NCBI RefSeq assembly: GCF_003057965.1
Contig: NZ_CP020921.1
Span: 1,710,795-1,774,794 of the forward strand
Origin: Thermodesulfobium acidiphilum
GTDB taxonomy: Bacteria; Thermodesulfobiota; Thermodesulfobiia; Thermodesulfobiales; Thermodesulfobiaceae
DNA length: 64,000 nucleotides
Direction of reading: 5' to 3'
In this document: positions 1 to 8,995 of the stretch, one piece after another
Position numbering within the stretch: position 1 is the stretch's first letter
Layout: each line of letters opens with the position of its first letter
The notes under the pieces: model-generated
The model's database searches: none
Seen by the model: only the letters and a program-made list of their open reading frames with translations
Told to the model about the DNA's origin: nothing
Program-made: the position numbers and the translations under genes

Positions 1-589
1 TACAGGTATTATAGAGGACGTTGGCCAAATAATTTCTTTTTCTCCACAGGGGTATGGATACAAAATAAAGATTTCTTTCAAAAAACAATTTGATGATTTA
101 AAAATTTCTGATTCTATAGCAGTTGACGGTGTTTGCCTGACAGTAACAAAGATAAACGGTCAATCCTTTGAAGCTGATATCTCAAAAGAAACCGTTTCTG
201 TTACTACTTTTAAGCATTTGAAAGCTGGGATGAAAGTAAACCTTGAAAGAGCAATGAAACATGACTCGAGATTCGGAGGGCATATTGTGCTGGGTCATGT
301 AGATGGTGTAGGAAAAATTACATCTATCAAGAATGAAAAGTTGAATGCGATACTCACTATAGAATTTCCTCCTCCACTGAAAAAGTATATAGCCCACAAA
401 GGTTCTATAGCTGTAAACGGAATTAGTTTGACCATAGCTGCTGTAAAAGAAAATTCTTTTGATGTGGCACTCATACCTTTAACTATCAAGGAGACTTCTC
501 TCTCAGATAAGAAGGTGGGCTCACCCGTCAATATTGAAGTTGACGTTATATCAAGATATATTGAAAACTTGTTAAAGTATAAGGATTAA
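1..589 (+). CDS. ribE: Riboflavin synthase alpha chain, 5'-truncated by window edge
   Basis: Converts two 6,7-dimethyl-8-ribityllumazine molecules to riboflavin plus a pyrimidine by-product. The visible frame begins at base 2 with TGIIEDVG, the usual residues 3-10 after Met-Phe, so only about five bases of coding sequence lie outside the window. Two tandem lumazine-binding repeats are visible: the first carries SIAVDGVCLTV, the second GHIVLGHVDGVGKI and SIAVNGISLTI. About 197 residues in total, close to the family norm. The stop codon directly abuts the TTG start of the downstream glycosylase gene, which suggests co-transcription. No other riboflavin gene is in the window; ribBA, ribH and ribD are expected just upstream, off the left edge. 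Confidence 0.95.
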   Translation, partial: TGIIEDVGQIISFSPQGYGYKIKISFKKQFDDLKISDSIAVDGVCLTVTKINGQSFEADISKETVSVTTFKHLKAGMKVNLERAMKHDSRFGGHIVLGHVDGVGKITSIKNEKLNAILTIEFPPPLKKYIAHKGSIAVNGISLTIAAVKENSFDVALIPLTIKETSLSDKKVGSPVNIEVDVISRYIENLLKYKD

Positions 590-1243
590 TTGACAAAAGA
601 AATTGATCTTATAAAAAGTTATAGAATTTTATATGATTTTTTGGGTCCTCAAGGTTGGTGGCCAGCCGATACACCTTTGGAAGTTGCAGTTGGAGCTATT
701 CTTACGCAAAATACCTCATGGCAAAATGTAGAAAAAGCTATCTTTAATTTAAAACAAAAAAAATTAATGAATCTAAACGCACTAGTTGAAATTAATCCAG
801 ACGAACTAGCAATGTTTATTAAACCTGCTGGATATTACAACATAAAATCCAAAAGATTAAAAAATTTTGTATCAAAAATATACAAAAATTTTAAAACAAT
901 CGAAGAAATTAAAAAATTAGAACTCATTGAGGCAAGGAGATTTCTTCTGGGAATAAACGGGATTGGATATGAAACTGCTGACTCTATTCTTCTTTATGCT
1001 CTTGAATATCCAATATTTGTAATTGACACGTACACTCTAAGATGGCTTGAAAGATTCAATATAAAGTTTTCTGGCAACAAAAGGGTTATTTACCACAAAT
1101 CGCAGGATTTTTTTATGAAGAACTTGCCCAATGAAACTAGGCTGTTCAAAGAATATCACGCTTTAATTGTGAAACTCGGAAAAGAATTTTGTAAGAAGAA
1201 ACCAAACTGCAAAAAATGCCCCTTCTTCATCAAAGCTCAATAA
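590..1243 (+). CDS. EndoIII-superfamily (HhH-GPD) DNA glycosylase, COG2231/MagIII type
   Basis: Probable base-excision-repair glycosylase of 217 residues. The helix-hairpin-helix is at about 119-132 (LLGINGIGYETA) and the catalytic aspartate is D146 in VIDTYTLRW. The position of the EndoIII catalytic lysine is occupied by Glu128, so a monofunctional glycosylase without lyase activity is expected, as in MagIII-type enzymes. Near the C-terminus only three cysteines of the usual four-Cys iron-sulfur loop are present (FCKKKPNCKKCPF), and the protein ends before a fourth. The start is TTG, directly following the ribE stop. The 3' end overlaps the convergent efflux gene by 14 bases. Alkylated-base specificity is inferred from the family, not shown by the sequence. 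Confidence 0.8.
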   Translation: MTKEIDLIKSYRILYDFLGPQGWWPADTPLEVAVGAILTQNTSWQNVEKAIFNLKQKKLMNLNALVEINPDELAMFIKPAGYYNIKSKRLKNFVSKIYKNFKTIEEIKKLELIEARRFLLGINGIGYETADSILLYALEYPIFVIDTYTLRWLERFNIKFSGNKRVIYHKSQDFFMKNLPNETRLFKEYHALIVKLGKEFCKKKPNCKKCPFFIKAQ

Positions 1244-2861
1244 TACTTTCTGTAGCCTTTGAATCTTCTCTATTTTTCAGTTTATCAGGTCTAGTATCTC
1301 TAATTAAAAGGCTAAACAAAGTGGCTACAATAAACAAAAAGAGTATCCAAAAAAAAGTAGTATTATAAGCCATTATAGCAGCGTGAAGATCAATGTAGTT
1401 GCTCAAAATAGCGAAGGTTTTGTCTGGCAAATCAGCAGGGGTTGAACCTGCATTTTGCATCAAAGCGCCACTTATATCTGCAAACCAGTTGCTTAGTATT
1501 GGAGATGTAGTAGCAGGACTAACCAGAGAACTCTGTGTATAAAATGGGTTATTTGTAACAATATGCTCTACCATATATGCTCTGTTTATAGTGGTGGAAT
1601 TTTCAAGCATTGTGGCAAAAACTGCTATCCCAACGCTGCCACAAACAGTTCTTATAAGATTAAAAAGTCCAGATGCTCCAAACATATACTTTCTTTCAAC
1701 AGTCATTAAAGCTGCAGTGCTTAAAGATACAAATATAAACGCAAATGCAATTCCCTGAATTAACTGAGGAATCAATATGTCCCAGGCATTGATATCTAGA
1801 TTCATTACAGTTAGAGGATAAAAGCTAATTGCAGCCAATACTGTGGCAATAAAGATCATCTTTTTCGGCCCCAAAAAATTGTATATTCTTCCAGCAAGTG
1901 GCATAGCAAAAGCCATAGCGAGACTTCTTGGCATAAGAGCTAAACCTGATTCCATAACTGAGTAACCAAGAACGCTTTCAAATAACATTGGCAATAAAAA
2001 CAAACTTCCGAAAAGTCCCATACCAAAAATGCCGCCAAGCATTGTAGCACTGGTAAAGGATAAATCCTTTAAAACTCTTAACTCTACAATAGGTTTATCA
2101 GTTTTTAATTCCCAAATTATAAACAATATAAGAGAGACTGCGCTGGTAATGGCAAGTTTTACTATAAAATCAGATTCAAACCACGAATTTTCCTGACCCT
2201 TTTCAAGCATTATTTGCAAGGTCGAAAGACCCACCGTCATCAACATAAGACCTACATAATCAATTTTGCCGGTGTGCCTTTCTCGATCAAGAGATTCTTT
2301 TAAAAAGAGAGAGATTAGTATTAGATCTAATATTATAAACGGCATATTTATATAAAAGATCCAGTTCCAGCTATAGTTATCAGTTATATACCCACCAAGT
2401 GTTGGCCCAATACCTGGCCCCAAAACAACTCCCATACCAAAAACTCCCATAGCTTTACCCTGTTCTTCTGGGGGAAACGTTTCTCTAAGAATTGCCTGTG
2501 ACATAGGAATTAGAGCACCACCACCTATGCCTTGAATAACTCTAAAAAGGATCATCGATTCCATATTCCAGGCAAGACCACACAAAAAAGAACCTACTCC
2601 AAAAATAATTACGCTAAAAGTAAAAAATCTTACCTTACCAAACAAGTCGCTTAGAAAACCAATTGCAGGCATTACAACTACGTTTGACAACATGTACGCT
2701 GTTGAAACCCAGGTTATTTCAGTAACTGACGCTCCAAGAGAACCCCTCATATTTGGTAAAGCAACGTTTACAATGCTCGTGTCAAGAGCAGCTATTAACG
2801 TGCTAATCATTATTGTAAGGGTTACCATCCATTTATTTGGCAAAGTAGTATCCTTAGGCAT
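1230..2861 (-). CDS. DHA2/EmrB-QacA-type MFS drug efflux transporter
   Basis: Proton-driven multidrug exporter of the 14-TM DHA2 branch, about 543 residues. Counting from an upstream in-frame GTG at 2876, motif D1 (LDTSIVNVALP) is at about 31-41, a GIGGG segment at about 116-120, and the antiporter motif C (VLGPGIGPTLGG) at about 151-162. A long soluble loop precedes the last TM segment. I prefer the ATG at 2861 because the GTG at 2876 sits only two bases from a GAGG; neither has ideal Shine-Dalgarno spacing. It lies downstream of an EmrA-type adaptor on the same strand (gap about 120 bases), so the two should form an EmrAB-like tripartite pump with an outer-membrane channel encoded elsewhere. 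Confidence 0.9.
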   Translation of the reverse strand: MPKDTTLPNKWMVTLTIMISTLIAALDTSIVNVALPNMRGSLGASVTEITWVSTAYMLSNVVVMPAIGFLSDLFGKVRFFTFSVIIFGVGSFLCGLAWNMESMILFRVIQGIGGGALIPMSQAILRETFPPEEQGKAMGVFGMGVVLGPGIGPTLGGYITDNYSWNWIFYINMPFIILDLILISLFLKESLDRERHTGKIDYVGLMLMTVGLSTLQIMLEKGQENSWFESDFIVKLAITSAVSLILFIIWELKTDKPIVELRVLKDLSFTSATMLGGIFGMGLFGSLFLLPMLFESVLGYSVMESGLALMPRSLAMAFAMPLAGRIYNFLGPKKMIFIATVLAAISFYPLTVMNLDINAWDILIPQLIQGIAFAFIFVSLSTAALMTVERKYMFGASGLFNLIRTVCGSVGIAVFATMLENSTTINRAYMVEHIVTNNPFYTQSSLVSPATTSPILSNWFADISGALMQNAGSTPADLPDKTFAILSNYIDLHAAIMAYNTTFFWILFLFIVATLFSLLIRDTRPDKLKNREDSKATESIIEL

Positions 2862-2982
2862 TATTAATAATTTCACATCCTCAGAATTGAATAAAGTAGA
2901 TACATAAATAAATTAAAGTTTATTTAAATCCCAGAAAGAAAGTTTTAATCTAACCTATTAAGTTTATAAAAGAATATGCCAA

Positions 2983-4068
2983 CTAAAATCCTGTATCGAC
3001 ATAAGGATTTACTGAAAGCCCAGGATAAAGAGGATGTTTCGGATCATATGGGCTATCAATTGCTATCCTTACGGGTACCCTCTGAACAACTTTGACGAAG
3101 TTTCCTGTGGCATTTTCCGGAGGCAAAAGGCTAAATACTGCTCCAGTTCCTGGTTGGAAGCTTTCAACGTGTCCCTCAAACTTAATTCCAGGATACGCAT
3201 CAACATATATGTCCACCTTTTGACCTACTCTCATCTTATCAAGTTGAGTTTCTTTAAAGTTTGCAGTAACCCATAAGTCATTTTTCTTTACCAAAATAAA
3301 TAAAGTTTGTCCGGGTACAGCATAATTTCCTACTTCTGCAAACTTTTTTGCGATATAACCATCTTCTGGCGCATAAATTTTCGTTCTTTTAACATTAATA
3401 AGAGCCTGATCTAGATTCGCTTTAGCTTCTTTAATAGCATATAAAGCTGTAACTTTTTGTGCTCTAATGGTATCTAGAGCTGCCTTTGCCCGAGTAACGG
3501 CTTTTTGAGCAGCTTTCATAGCAGCTACAGCCGTCTTTTCCTTGGTAAGATAGGTATCATAAACATCAGCAGAAACTGCATTTTGTTTATATAAGTCTTC
3601 ATACCTCACCCTCTCTTTTTGCGCAAGTTCCGCCTGTGCCTCAGCTGATGAATAATTATCCATTGCTTGTTGCAGCGCCGCCTCAGCTTGTTTTTCAGAA
3701 CTTTCAAGCTCATTGATAGTTGCTTTAGCTTTATTAAGTGCAGCCTCATTTAGATTAAGAGCATTTGTATAATCAGAGGTTTCAATTTCAGCGATAACCT
3801 GGCCCTTTTTTACTTCTTGGTATCTCTCTACATTAACTGCAACAATCTTGCCCGATATCTGAGGTGAGATATAAATATACGTACCCTCAATATATGCATC
3901 GTCTGTGCTCTGGTGAGTAAGAGAATAAACTATTTTTTGATAAGCAAAGGGAGAAAGTAAAGCGAGCACAACTAAAATAAATATAAGGAAACCTTTTTTA
4001 GAAGGCTTTTTTGGTTGTAGGAGTTTAAATTTAGTCCTGACATTATTTTCTTTAGGTTGGTCTGACAT
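2983..4068 (-). CDS. EmrA/HlyD-family membrane fusion protein
   Basis: Periplasmic adaptor linking an inner-membrane exporter to an outer-membrane channel. 361 residues: a short cytoplasmic basic N-terminus, one TM helix at about 26-43, a biotinyl-lipoyl half-motif around 60-95 (STDDAYIEGTYIYISPQISG), a long Ala/Lys/Glu-rich coiled-coil hairpin at about 100-215, the second lipoyl half, and a beta-barrel domain ending about 361. The DDAYV-like motif and arrangement are those of EmrA. ATG start with AGGAGG five bases upstream. First gene of the emrAB-like unit; its promoter and a likely TetR-type operator lie at 4105-4133. Confidence 0.9.
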   Translation of the reverse strand: MSDQPKENNVRTKFKLLQPKKPSKKGFLIFILVVLALLSPFAYQKIVYSLTHQSTDDAYIEGTYIYISPQISGKIVAVNVERYQEVKKGQVIAEIETSDYTNALNLNEAALNKAKATINELESSEKQAEAALQQAMDNYSSAEAQAELAQKERVRYEDLYKQNAVSADVYDTYLTKEKTAVAAMKAAQKAVTRAKAALDTIRAQKVTALYAIKEAKANLDQALINVKRTKIYAPEDGYIAKKFAEVGNYAVPGQTLFILVKKNDLWVTANFKETQLDKMRVGQKVDIYVDAYPGIKFEGHVESFQPGTGAVFSLLPPENATGNFVKVVQRVPVRIAIDSPYDPKHPLYPGLSVNPYVDTGF

Positions 4069-4104
4069 AATTCCTCCTAAATAGTTTCTTATTGATAAAG
4101 TATT

Positions 4105-4133
4105 ATTTTAGTAAATACTGACCAATCAGTCAA
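4105..4133 (-). promoter_or_regulatory. emrA promoter with TetR-type operator in the spacer
   Basis: On the minus strand, TTGACT (4133-4128) and TAAAAT (4110-4105) are separated by 17 bases, a good vegetative promoter for the efflux operon. An inverted repeat, ACTGA-CCAA-TCAGT (4117-4130), lies inside the spacer and overlaps the -35. That placement suits a repressor, and the half-site resembles TetR/AcrR-type operators. No TetR-like gene is present in the window. Promoter is seen directly; identity of the repressor is inference. Confidence 0.6.
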
Positions 4134-4268
4134 CCACATAATTCTATGCAAAAATAGCCTAACTTCAAGGGTACAATTATTGATGTATCTAAAACGTTTT
4201 ATTGATAGTTTGTTTCTATAAATAACTAAATTTTTTGAAAACAAAAAGAATTCTAATGAAAAAAGATA

Positions 4269-4295
4269 TTTACAATGTCTTTAAAGTGATATAAT
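4269..4295 (+). promoter_or_regulatory. Extended -10 promoter for the UspA gene
   Basis: TATAAT at 4290-4295 is preceded by TG one base upstream (TGaTATAAT), an extended -10. A weak TTTACA at 4269-4274 lies 15 bases further upstream. The transcript would start about 25-30 bases before the start codon at 4330. Confidence 0.5.
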
Positions 4296-4329
4296 TATAT
4301 TTAGTAAATAATTTAAGGAGGCGTTTGAC

Positions 4330-4746
4330 ATGGATCGGAAGTCTGTTTTGGTAGCCTTTAAGAACTTTAAGGGAGATAGATCCGTTTTGAAAGAGGCTAC
4401 AAGGATTGCAAGGTCAAATAATGCTGTCGTTTATCTTCTGAACATAGTCGAGCGCTCTAGTTTCCTTGGGGTATATAACCCGGATGCAGAAGAAGAACTT
4501 CTTAAAAGGGCAGAAAGTGAGATAGAAAAAGCGAAAGACTATCTTAAATCAGAAGGTGTCGAGGCGTTAGGACTTGTGAAATTTGGCGAAAGAAGCGAAA
4601 TTATATGCGACGTTGCAAAAAAGATAAAACCAGTAAGGATTGTAATTGGAAACAGAGGGCTTAGGGGTATAAAAAGGCTTTTATTTGGCGGGGTACCAGA
4701 AAGAGTAGTAAAAACCTCTCCTTGTCCTGTATATGTTGTAGAATAG
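4330..4746 (+). CDS. Single-domain universal stress protein (UspA family)
   Basis: 138-residue cytoplasmic stress protein with the full alpha/beta Usp fold. It starts with a beta strand (SVLVAFKNF) and ends with the ATP-loop GNRGLRGIKRLLFGG followed by PCPVYVVE. The ATP-binding G-x2-G-x9-G-S/T signature is complete except that the last position is Gly rather than Ser/Thr, so nucleotide binding may be altered. ATG start with GGAGG nine bases upstream. Monocistronic: own extended -10 promoter before it and an intrinsic terminator after it. Function beyond stress association cannot be read from sequence. Confidence 0.9.
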   Translation: MDRKSVLVAFKNFKGDRSVLKEATRIARSNNAVVYLLNIVERSSFLGVYNPDAEEELLKRAESEIEKAKDYLKSEGVEALGLVKFGERSEIICDVAKKIKPVRIVIGNRGLRGIKRLLFGGVPERVVKTSPCPVYVVE

Positions 4747-4763
4747 CTGAAAAACAGATTTTA

Positions 4764-4790
4764 CCCCCGAAGTGAATTTCGGGGGTTTTT
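4764..4790 (+). terminator. Rho-independent terminator after the UspA gene
   Basis: Stem CCCCCGAA (4764-4771) pairs with TTCGGGGG (4778-4785) around a six-base loop, followed by TTTTT. It lies between the convergent UspA and alaS genes; read on the minus strand the same hairpin follows the alaS stop with a weaker T tract, so it may act on both. Confidence 0.9.
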
Positions 4791-4794
4791 ATAT

Positions 4795-7359
4795 TTATAC
4801 GGTCTTCAAAAAATCTTTCAAAGCGTTGATAGCAAAATCAAGCTTGTTGATATCTTTAATTCCACCCTGTACAACTTTGTCTCGGCCTCCAGATCCTCCA
4901 CCTGTGACATTTGTAATAATCTTGGCTAATTCTTTTGCACTAATACCTTTTGACACCTTATCTGAAATTGACAATACAAAATTAGCACCTTGGTCGTTGA
5001 CTGAATAAATAAATAGTATCAGGTTATCAAAATGATTTCTAGCTAAATCTACAAAAAAGAGCATATCCTCTTTAGTGCAGCCATTTAAATTTTCAGAATA
5101 TAAGGAAAATTTCCCAATCTCTTCTGCAGCAAGATTGTTAGCCCTTATTCTCAAATAATTCATGGTAACTTCTTTAAGTCGTTTTTTAGTTTCATCCAGA
5201 TCTTTTATGATAGAAATAGACTTTTTCACTGGAAAACCACTTGCATCTAAAATTTTATCTATTTCATCAAGGTTTTTTCTTTTTTGTTGAAAATATTTTA
5301 AAGCTTTAATTCCAGTAAACGCTTCAATCCTTCTAACAGAACTTGCAATAGATTCTTGTTTTACAATAGCAAACATGCCAATTTCACCTGTCATTTTCAC
5401 ATGAGTGCCTCCACACAACTCTGAAGAAACGCTGTCAATATTTACCACTCTAACCTTAGATTTATACTTGTCCGAAAACAAGGCTATAGCACCTGATTTT
5501 ATTGCATCTTCAAGATTCATCTCTTGAACTGTAACTTTATAATTTTTCATTATTATTTTATTTACAGATATTTCAATATCAGATATATCCTCATCAGACA
5601 AAGCATTCGAAAAAAAGTCAAATCTTAATAGTTCATCCGAAACAAATGAGCCTCTTTGGCTAACAGCCTCACCAAATTTCTCTCTAAGAACAGCGTGTAA
5701 AATATGAGTACAGGTATGATTGCTCGAGGACAAACTTCTTCGGTTTATATCGATTTCAGCTTCTATGGAGTCCCCAGCGCAAAAACTTCCAGATTCTACT
5801 TTCCCAAAATGAAATATTGCATCCTTTTCCTTTTGCACATTTATAACTCTAAAGGTAGAATTTTTGGATACAATATAACCGATATCAGAAATTTGACCTC
5901 CGCTTTCCGGGTAAAAAGGGGTCTTATCCAAAACAATATATCCTTCTTCACCGAAAGAAAGGCTCCTTACTTCGTTATTACTTTTGTATATACCCAATAT
6001 TTTTGAACCAGTCTTAAAATTATCATAGCCAACAAATTCTGTAGTAAGAGATGTGGTTATAACCTCGTTTACAAACTGTGACCCCTGTCTGGAAAGATTT
6101 TTTCTTTGTATCAATAATTCGTTAAATCCCTCAATATCAACGCCTACATTAAATTCTGCAGCCATTTCTTTGGTTAACTCAACAGGGAAGCCATAAGTGT
6201 CATAAAGCATGAATGCAATTTCTCCAGAAACAATGCCATCTTTTCTAATTTGGGGCACTAATTTATTGAAAATGCTTAAACCATCTTTGAGACTTTGGGA
6301 AAATTTTTCTTCTTCCGCTCTTATAGCATCTATAATATATTCTTTTTTCTCAAAAAGCTCAGGATATGAATGACGGTATATATCAGAAACAGTTGGAACT
6401 GCCTTATATATGAATGGAATCTGATACCCTGACAGGTGTGAAAGGGTAAGAGCCCTTCTCAAAAGTCTTCTAACTACGTAGCCTCTTCCCTCATTTGAAG
6501 GGAGTACTCCATCAGATATTGCAAAAACAGCGCCTCTTAGATGATCAGACATAACTCGCAATGGGATAATTCCTTTCCCTTTATATTCTATTCCAGTAAT
6601 AGAAGAGATCTTTTCAATAATAGGATATATTAAATCTGTCTCATAATTTGAATCCTTTCCTTGTAAAACTGAAGCTATCCTTTCAAGACCCATTCCGGTA
6701 TCTATACCTTTTTTGCTAAGCAATGTTAAGTTAGATTCTTCATCCCTATTGTATTGCATAAAAACGAGGTTCCAAATTTCAAGGAACCTATCACAATCAC
6801 AAAGTGGAGAACAATCAGATCTCTTACAACCAAAGTTTTCTCCTCTATCATAATATATTTCAGAACAAGGACCACATGGACCTACAGGCCCAGCAGACCA
6901 AAAATTATCCTTTTCACCCGATCTATAAATCTTTTCAGCAGGTATATCTAAAGACCTCCAAATTTCATAGGACTCATCGTCATCCTTGTATATAGTTATA
7001 AAAAGTCTTTCCTTTTGTAAATGTAAAACTTCTGTAACAAAAACCCACGCAAAAGGGATAGCCTTTTCTTTAAAGTAGTCACCAAAAGAAAAGTTACCTA
7101 ACATCTCAAAGAATGTATGATGTCTAGCAGTTTTTCCCACTTCTTCAATATCATTGGTTCTCAAACATTTTTGAGAAGTTGCCGCCCTCTTAAAAGGCGG
7201 TTCTTCTCTCCCCAAAAAATATGGTTTAAACGGAACCATGCCTGCAATTGTAAACAAAATTGTTGGATCTTCCGGAACAAGCGAAAAGCTTGGTAAAACA
7301 GTATGACCTCTATCTTTAAAATAATTTAAAAAAAGGCGTCTAATATCATCTGAAGTCAA
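4795..7359 (-). CDS. alaS: Alanyl-tRNA synthetase
   Basis: Class II synthetase charging tRNA-Ala, 854 residues, full length. The N-terminal catalytic domain starts TSDDIRRLFLNYFKDRGH and carries the usual SFSLVPEDPTILFTIAGM motif. The editing domain holds the two zinc-binding elements HTCTH (roughly residue 560) and CGGTHV (roughly residue 660). The C-terminal domain ends with a glycine-rich GGGSGGRDKVVQGG segment. TTG start with GGAGG eight bases upstream. Last gene of a long same-strand run (LptA-like to alaS). There is no T-box leader: the 60-base upstream gap is too short and lacks its motifs. Confidence 0.97.
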   Translation of the reverse strand: MTSDDIRRLFLNYFKDRGHTVLPSFSLVPEDPTILFTIAGMVPFKPYFLGREEPPFKRAATSQKCLRTNDIEEVGKTARHHTFFEMLGNFSFGDYFKEKAIPFAWVFVTEVLHLQKERLFITIYKDDDESYEIWRSLDIPAEKIYRSGEKDNFWSAGPVGPCGPCSEIYYDRGENFGCKRSDCSPLCDCDRFLEIWNLVFMQYNRDEESNLTLLSKKGIDTGMGLERIASVLQGKDSNYETDLIYPIIEKISSITGIEYKGKGIIPLRVMSDHLRGAVFAISDGVLPSNEGRGYVVRRLLRRALTLSHLSGYQIPFIYKAVPTVSDIYRHSYPELFEKKEYIIDAIRAEEEKFSQSLKDGLSIFNKLVPQIRKDGIVSGEIAFMLYDTYGFPVELTKEMAAEFNVGVDIEGFNELLIQRKNLSRQGSQFVNEVITTSLTTEFVGYDNFKTGSKILGIYKSNNEVRSLSFGEEGYIVLDKTPFYPESGGQISDIGYIVSKNSTFRVINVQKEKDAIFHFGKVESGSFCAGDSIEAEIDINRRSLSSSNHTCTHILHAVLREKFGEAVSQRGSFVSDELLRFDFFSNALSDEDISDIEISVNKIIMKNYKVTVQEMNLEDAIKSGAIALFSDKYKSKVRVVNIDSVSSELCGGTHVKMTGEIGMFAIVKQESIASSVRRIEAFTGIKALKYFQQKRKNLDEIDKILDASGFPVKKSISIIKDLDETKKRLKEVTMNYLRIRANNLAAEEIGKFSLYSENLNGCTKEDMLFFVDLARNHFDNLILFIYSVNDQGANFVLSISDKVSKGISAKELAKIITNVTGGGSGGRDKVVQGGIKDINKLDFAINALKDFLKTV

Positions 7360-7419
7360 TTGATAAACCTCCTACACTACAATCTAAAAAATTAATATTA
7401 TATTATTATATAAACAAAA

Positions 7420-8058
7420 TTACATAAAGCGTAAAACTTCATTAACACTTTTACGCCTTGGCGCAGCCAAATCTTTTATCGCAGGCTTACCTAGAGGTAT
7501 AGTAGCAACAATTCTGTCGGCTTCTTGAATCCCAAGAATTTTGCCCATTTCCTTTCTTGCAATATTTGGTGCAGTCATCCAACAACTTCCATAACCTAAT
7601 ATATGTGCAGCAATTTGAAGTTGCAAAATACTTGCTGAAACGCTTTGTATTGATGCCTCATATGCAAAGGACGGTTCATCCTCTTCTACAAAATATTCGT
7701 TAATAAAGTCCATTACTGACTTATAAGGCTTCGCAATAGCAAATATTACAACGGGAGCTTCTTTGAAGAAAGTAAAATAAAAACTCGATTTTGAAATAAG
7801 TTTTATCTGTCTTGTATCTTTTTCTTTATCAAGAGTAGATGCTAGAAATTCAAGTTTTTTAAGTACTGCGTTTGCAAGTTCTTCCTTTAAAGAGTTGTCG
7901 TAAACCGCTATATATTCCCAAGGTTGAGAATTTGTAGCAGATGGGGACATAGTAGCGATATATATAATCTTTTCTATATCCTCTTTCGGGACCGGATCAG
8001 GTAAAAACTTTCTATGGGATCGACGATCTAAAAGAATGTTAATAAAGTCTTTTTGCAT
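7420..8058 (-). CDS. Nitroreductase-family flavoprotein
   Basis: FMN-dependent NAD(P)H oxidoreductase fold, about 212 residues. FMN-phosphate-binding RRSHRKF near the N-terminus, PSATNSQPWE in the first third, and the GYGSCWM segment with a family-typical IPLGKP near the C-terminus. Three consecutive ATGs occur at the start. The GGGAGG at 8065-8070 touches the first, so the third (8058), six bases away, is the likely start. Substrate unknown; nitro compounds, quinones or flavin are all possible. It sits between slipin and alaS on the same strand with gaps of about 60 bases. Confidence 0.85.
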   Translation of the reverse strand: MQKDFINILLDRRSHRKFLPDPVPKEDIEKIIYIATMSPSATNSQPWEYIAVYDNSLKEELANAVLKKLEFLASTLDKEKDTRQIKLISKSSFYFTFFKEAPVVIFAIAKPYKSVMDFINEYFVEEDEPSFAYEASIQSVSASILQLQIAAHILGYGSCWMTAPNIARKEMGKILGIQEADRIVATIPLGKPAIKDLAAPRRKSVNEVLRFM

Positions 8059-8127
8059 CATCATCCTCCCTTACATAATTTTACAAAAAAGTTACTTAAA
8101 AGATACAGGTTTAAAATTTTAAAATGT

Positions 8128-8934
8128 TTATTTATCCTCTTTTTCTACGCTTTGCAAATATGCAGGATTGAAAATATGGCTTAAAAGATTTATCGGAATA
8201 GGAAGTATGGTAGTCGTATTTCTCTCTGGCGAAATATCGGCAATTGTCTGTAAAAATCTAAGTTGAATAGTTAAGGGATTTTGTGCCATAACTTCAGCAG
8301 CCTGTTTTAACTTCTCTGATGCCTGAAATTCTCCATCTGCAATAATAACCTTTGCTCTTCTGAGCCTTTCTGCTTCAGCCTGTTTGGCTATAGCTCTTTG
8401 CATCTCTTGAGGTATTTCAACATCTTTTAGCTCAACCACGCTTACCTTAATGCCCCATGGATTGGTTTGTTCATCTATAATTTGTTGAAGTCTGTGGTTT
8501 ATAGCTTCTCTTTGTGACAACATTTCATCAAGTTCAGATTGACCAAGAACCGATCTTAAAGTTGTTTGCGCAATTTGGGAAGTAGCTCTTACAAAATTCT
8601 CAACCTTGAGCACTCCAAGTTCCGGATCTACTAATCTAAAATATACTACTGCATTCACTCTGACCGGAACATTATCTTTTGTAATGATCTCCTGTGGAGG
8701 AACGTCCATCGTAATAGTCCTCAGATCTACCTTTACCATTCTTTCAACAAATGGGATCAAGAGTATAAGACCAGGCCCTCTTACCCCTACAAACCTACCC
8801 AATCTAAAAACAACACCTCTTTCATACTCCTGAGTAATTCTTATAGCGCTTGGAAGAACTATTGCAGTTACAAGTATTACAAACAAAATAAAAATTAAAA
8901 CTGAGCTAAAAGCAAATCTAACAACCTCGTACAT
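8128..8934 (-). CDS. Slipin (SPFH/band 7 membrane protein)
   Basis: 268-residue stomatin-like protein. One N-terminal TM segment (about 8-30) is followed by the SPFH domain ([12 protein letters not shown], then [20 protein letters not shown]) and a helical C-terminal region with [28 protein letters not shown] repeats, typical of prokaryotic slipins. ATG start with AGGAGG five bases upstream. It follows the NfeD protease gene; slipin and NfeD genes are a conserved pair in bacteria and archaea, and in Pyrococcus the NfeD protease cleaves the C-terminal part of its slipin. It probably organises membrane microdomains. Confidence 0.88.
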   Translation of the reverse strand: MYEVVRFAFSSVLIFILFVILVTAIVLPSAIRITQEYERGVVFRLGRFVGVRGPGLILLIPFVERMVKVDLRTITMDVPPQEIITKDNVPVRVNAVVYFRLVDPELGVLKVENFVRATSQIAQTTLRSVLGQSELDEMLSQREAINHRLQQIIDEQTNPWGIKVSVVELKDVEIPQEMQRAIAKQAEAERLRRAKVIIADGEFQASEKLKQAAEVMAQNPLTIQLRFLQTIADISPERNTTTILPIPINLLSHIFNPAYLQSVEKEDK

Positions 8935-8995
8935 ATTAGCCTCCTCTCAAAGCTTTTTTTAATTAATTGAAAAGTTAATTATATAACTTAAGCTT

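Noticed and set aside
7360..7419. T-box leader before alaS
   Set aside because: Gap of only 60 bases, no T-box sequence.
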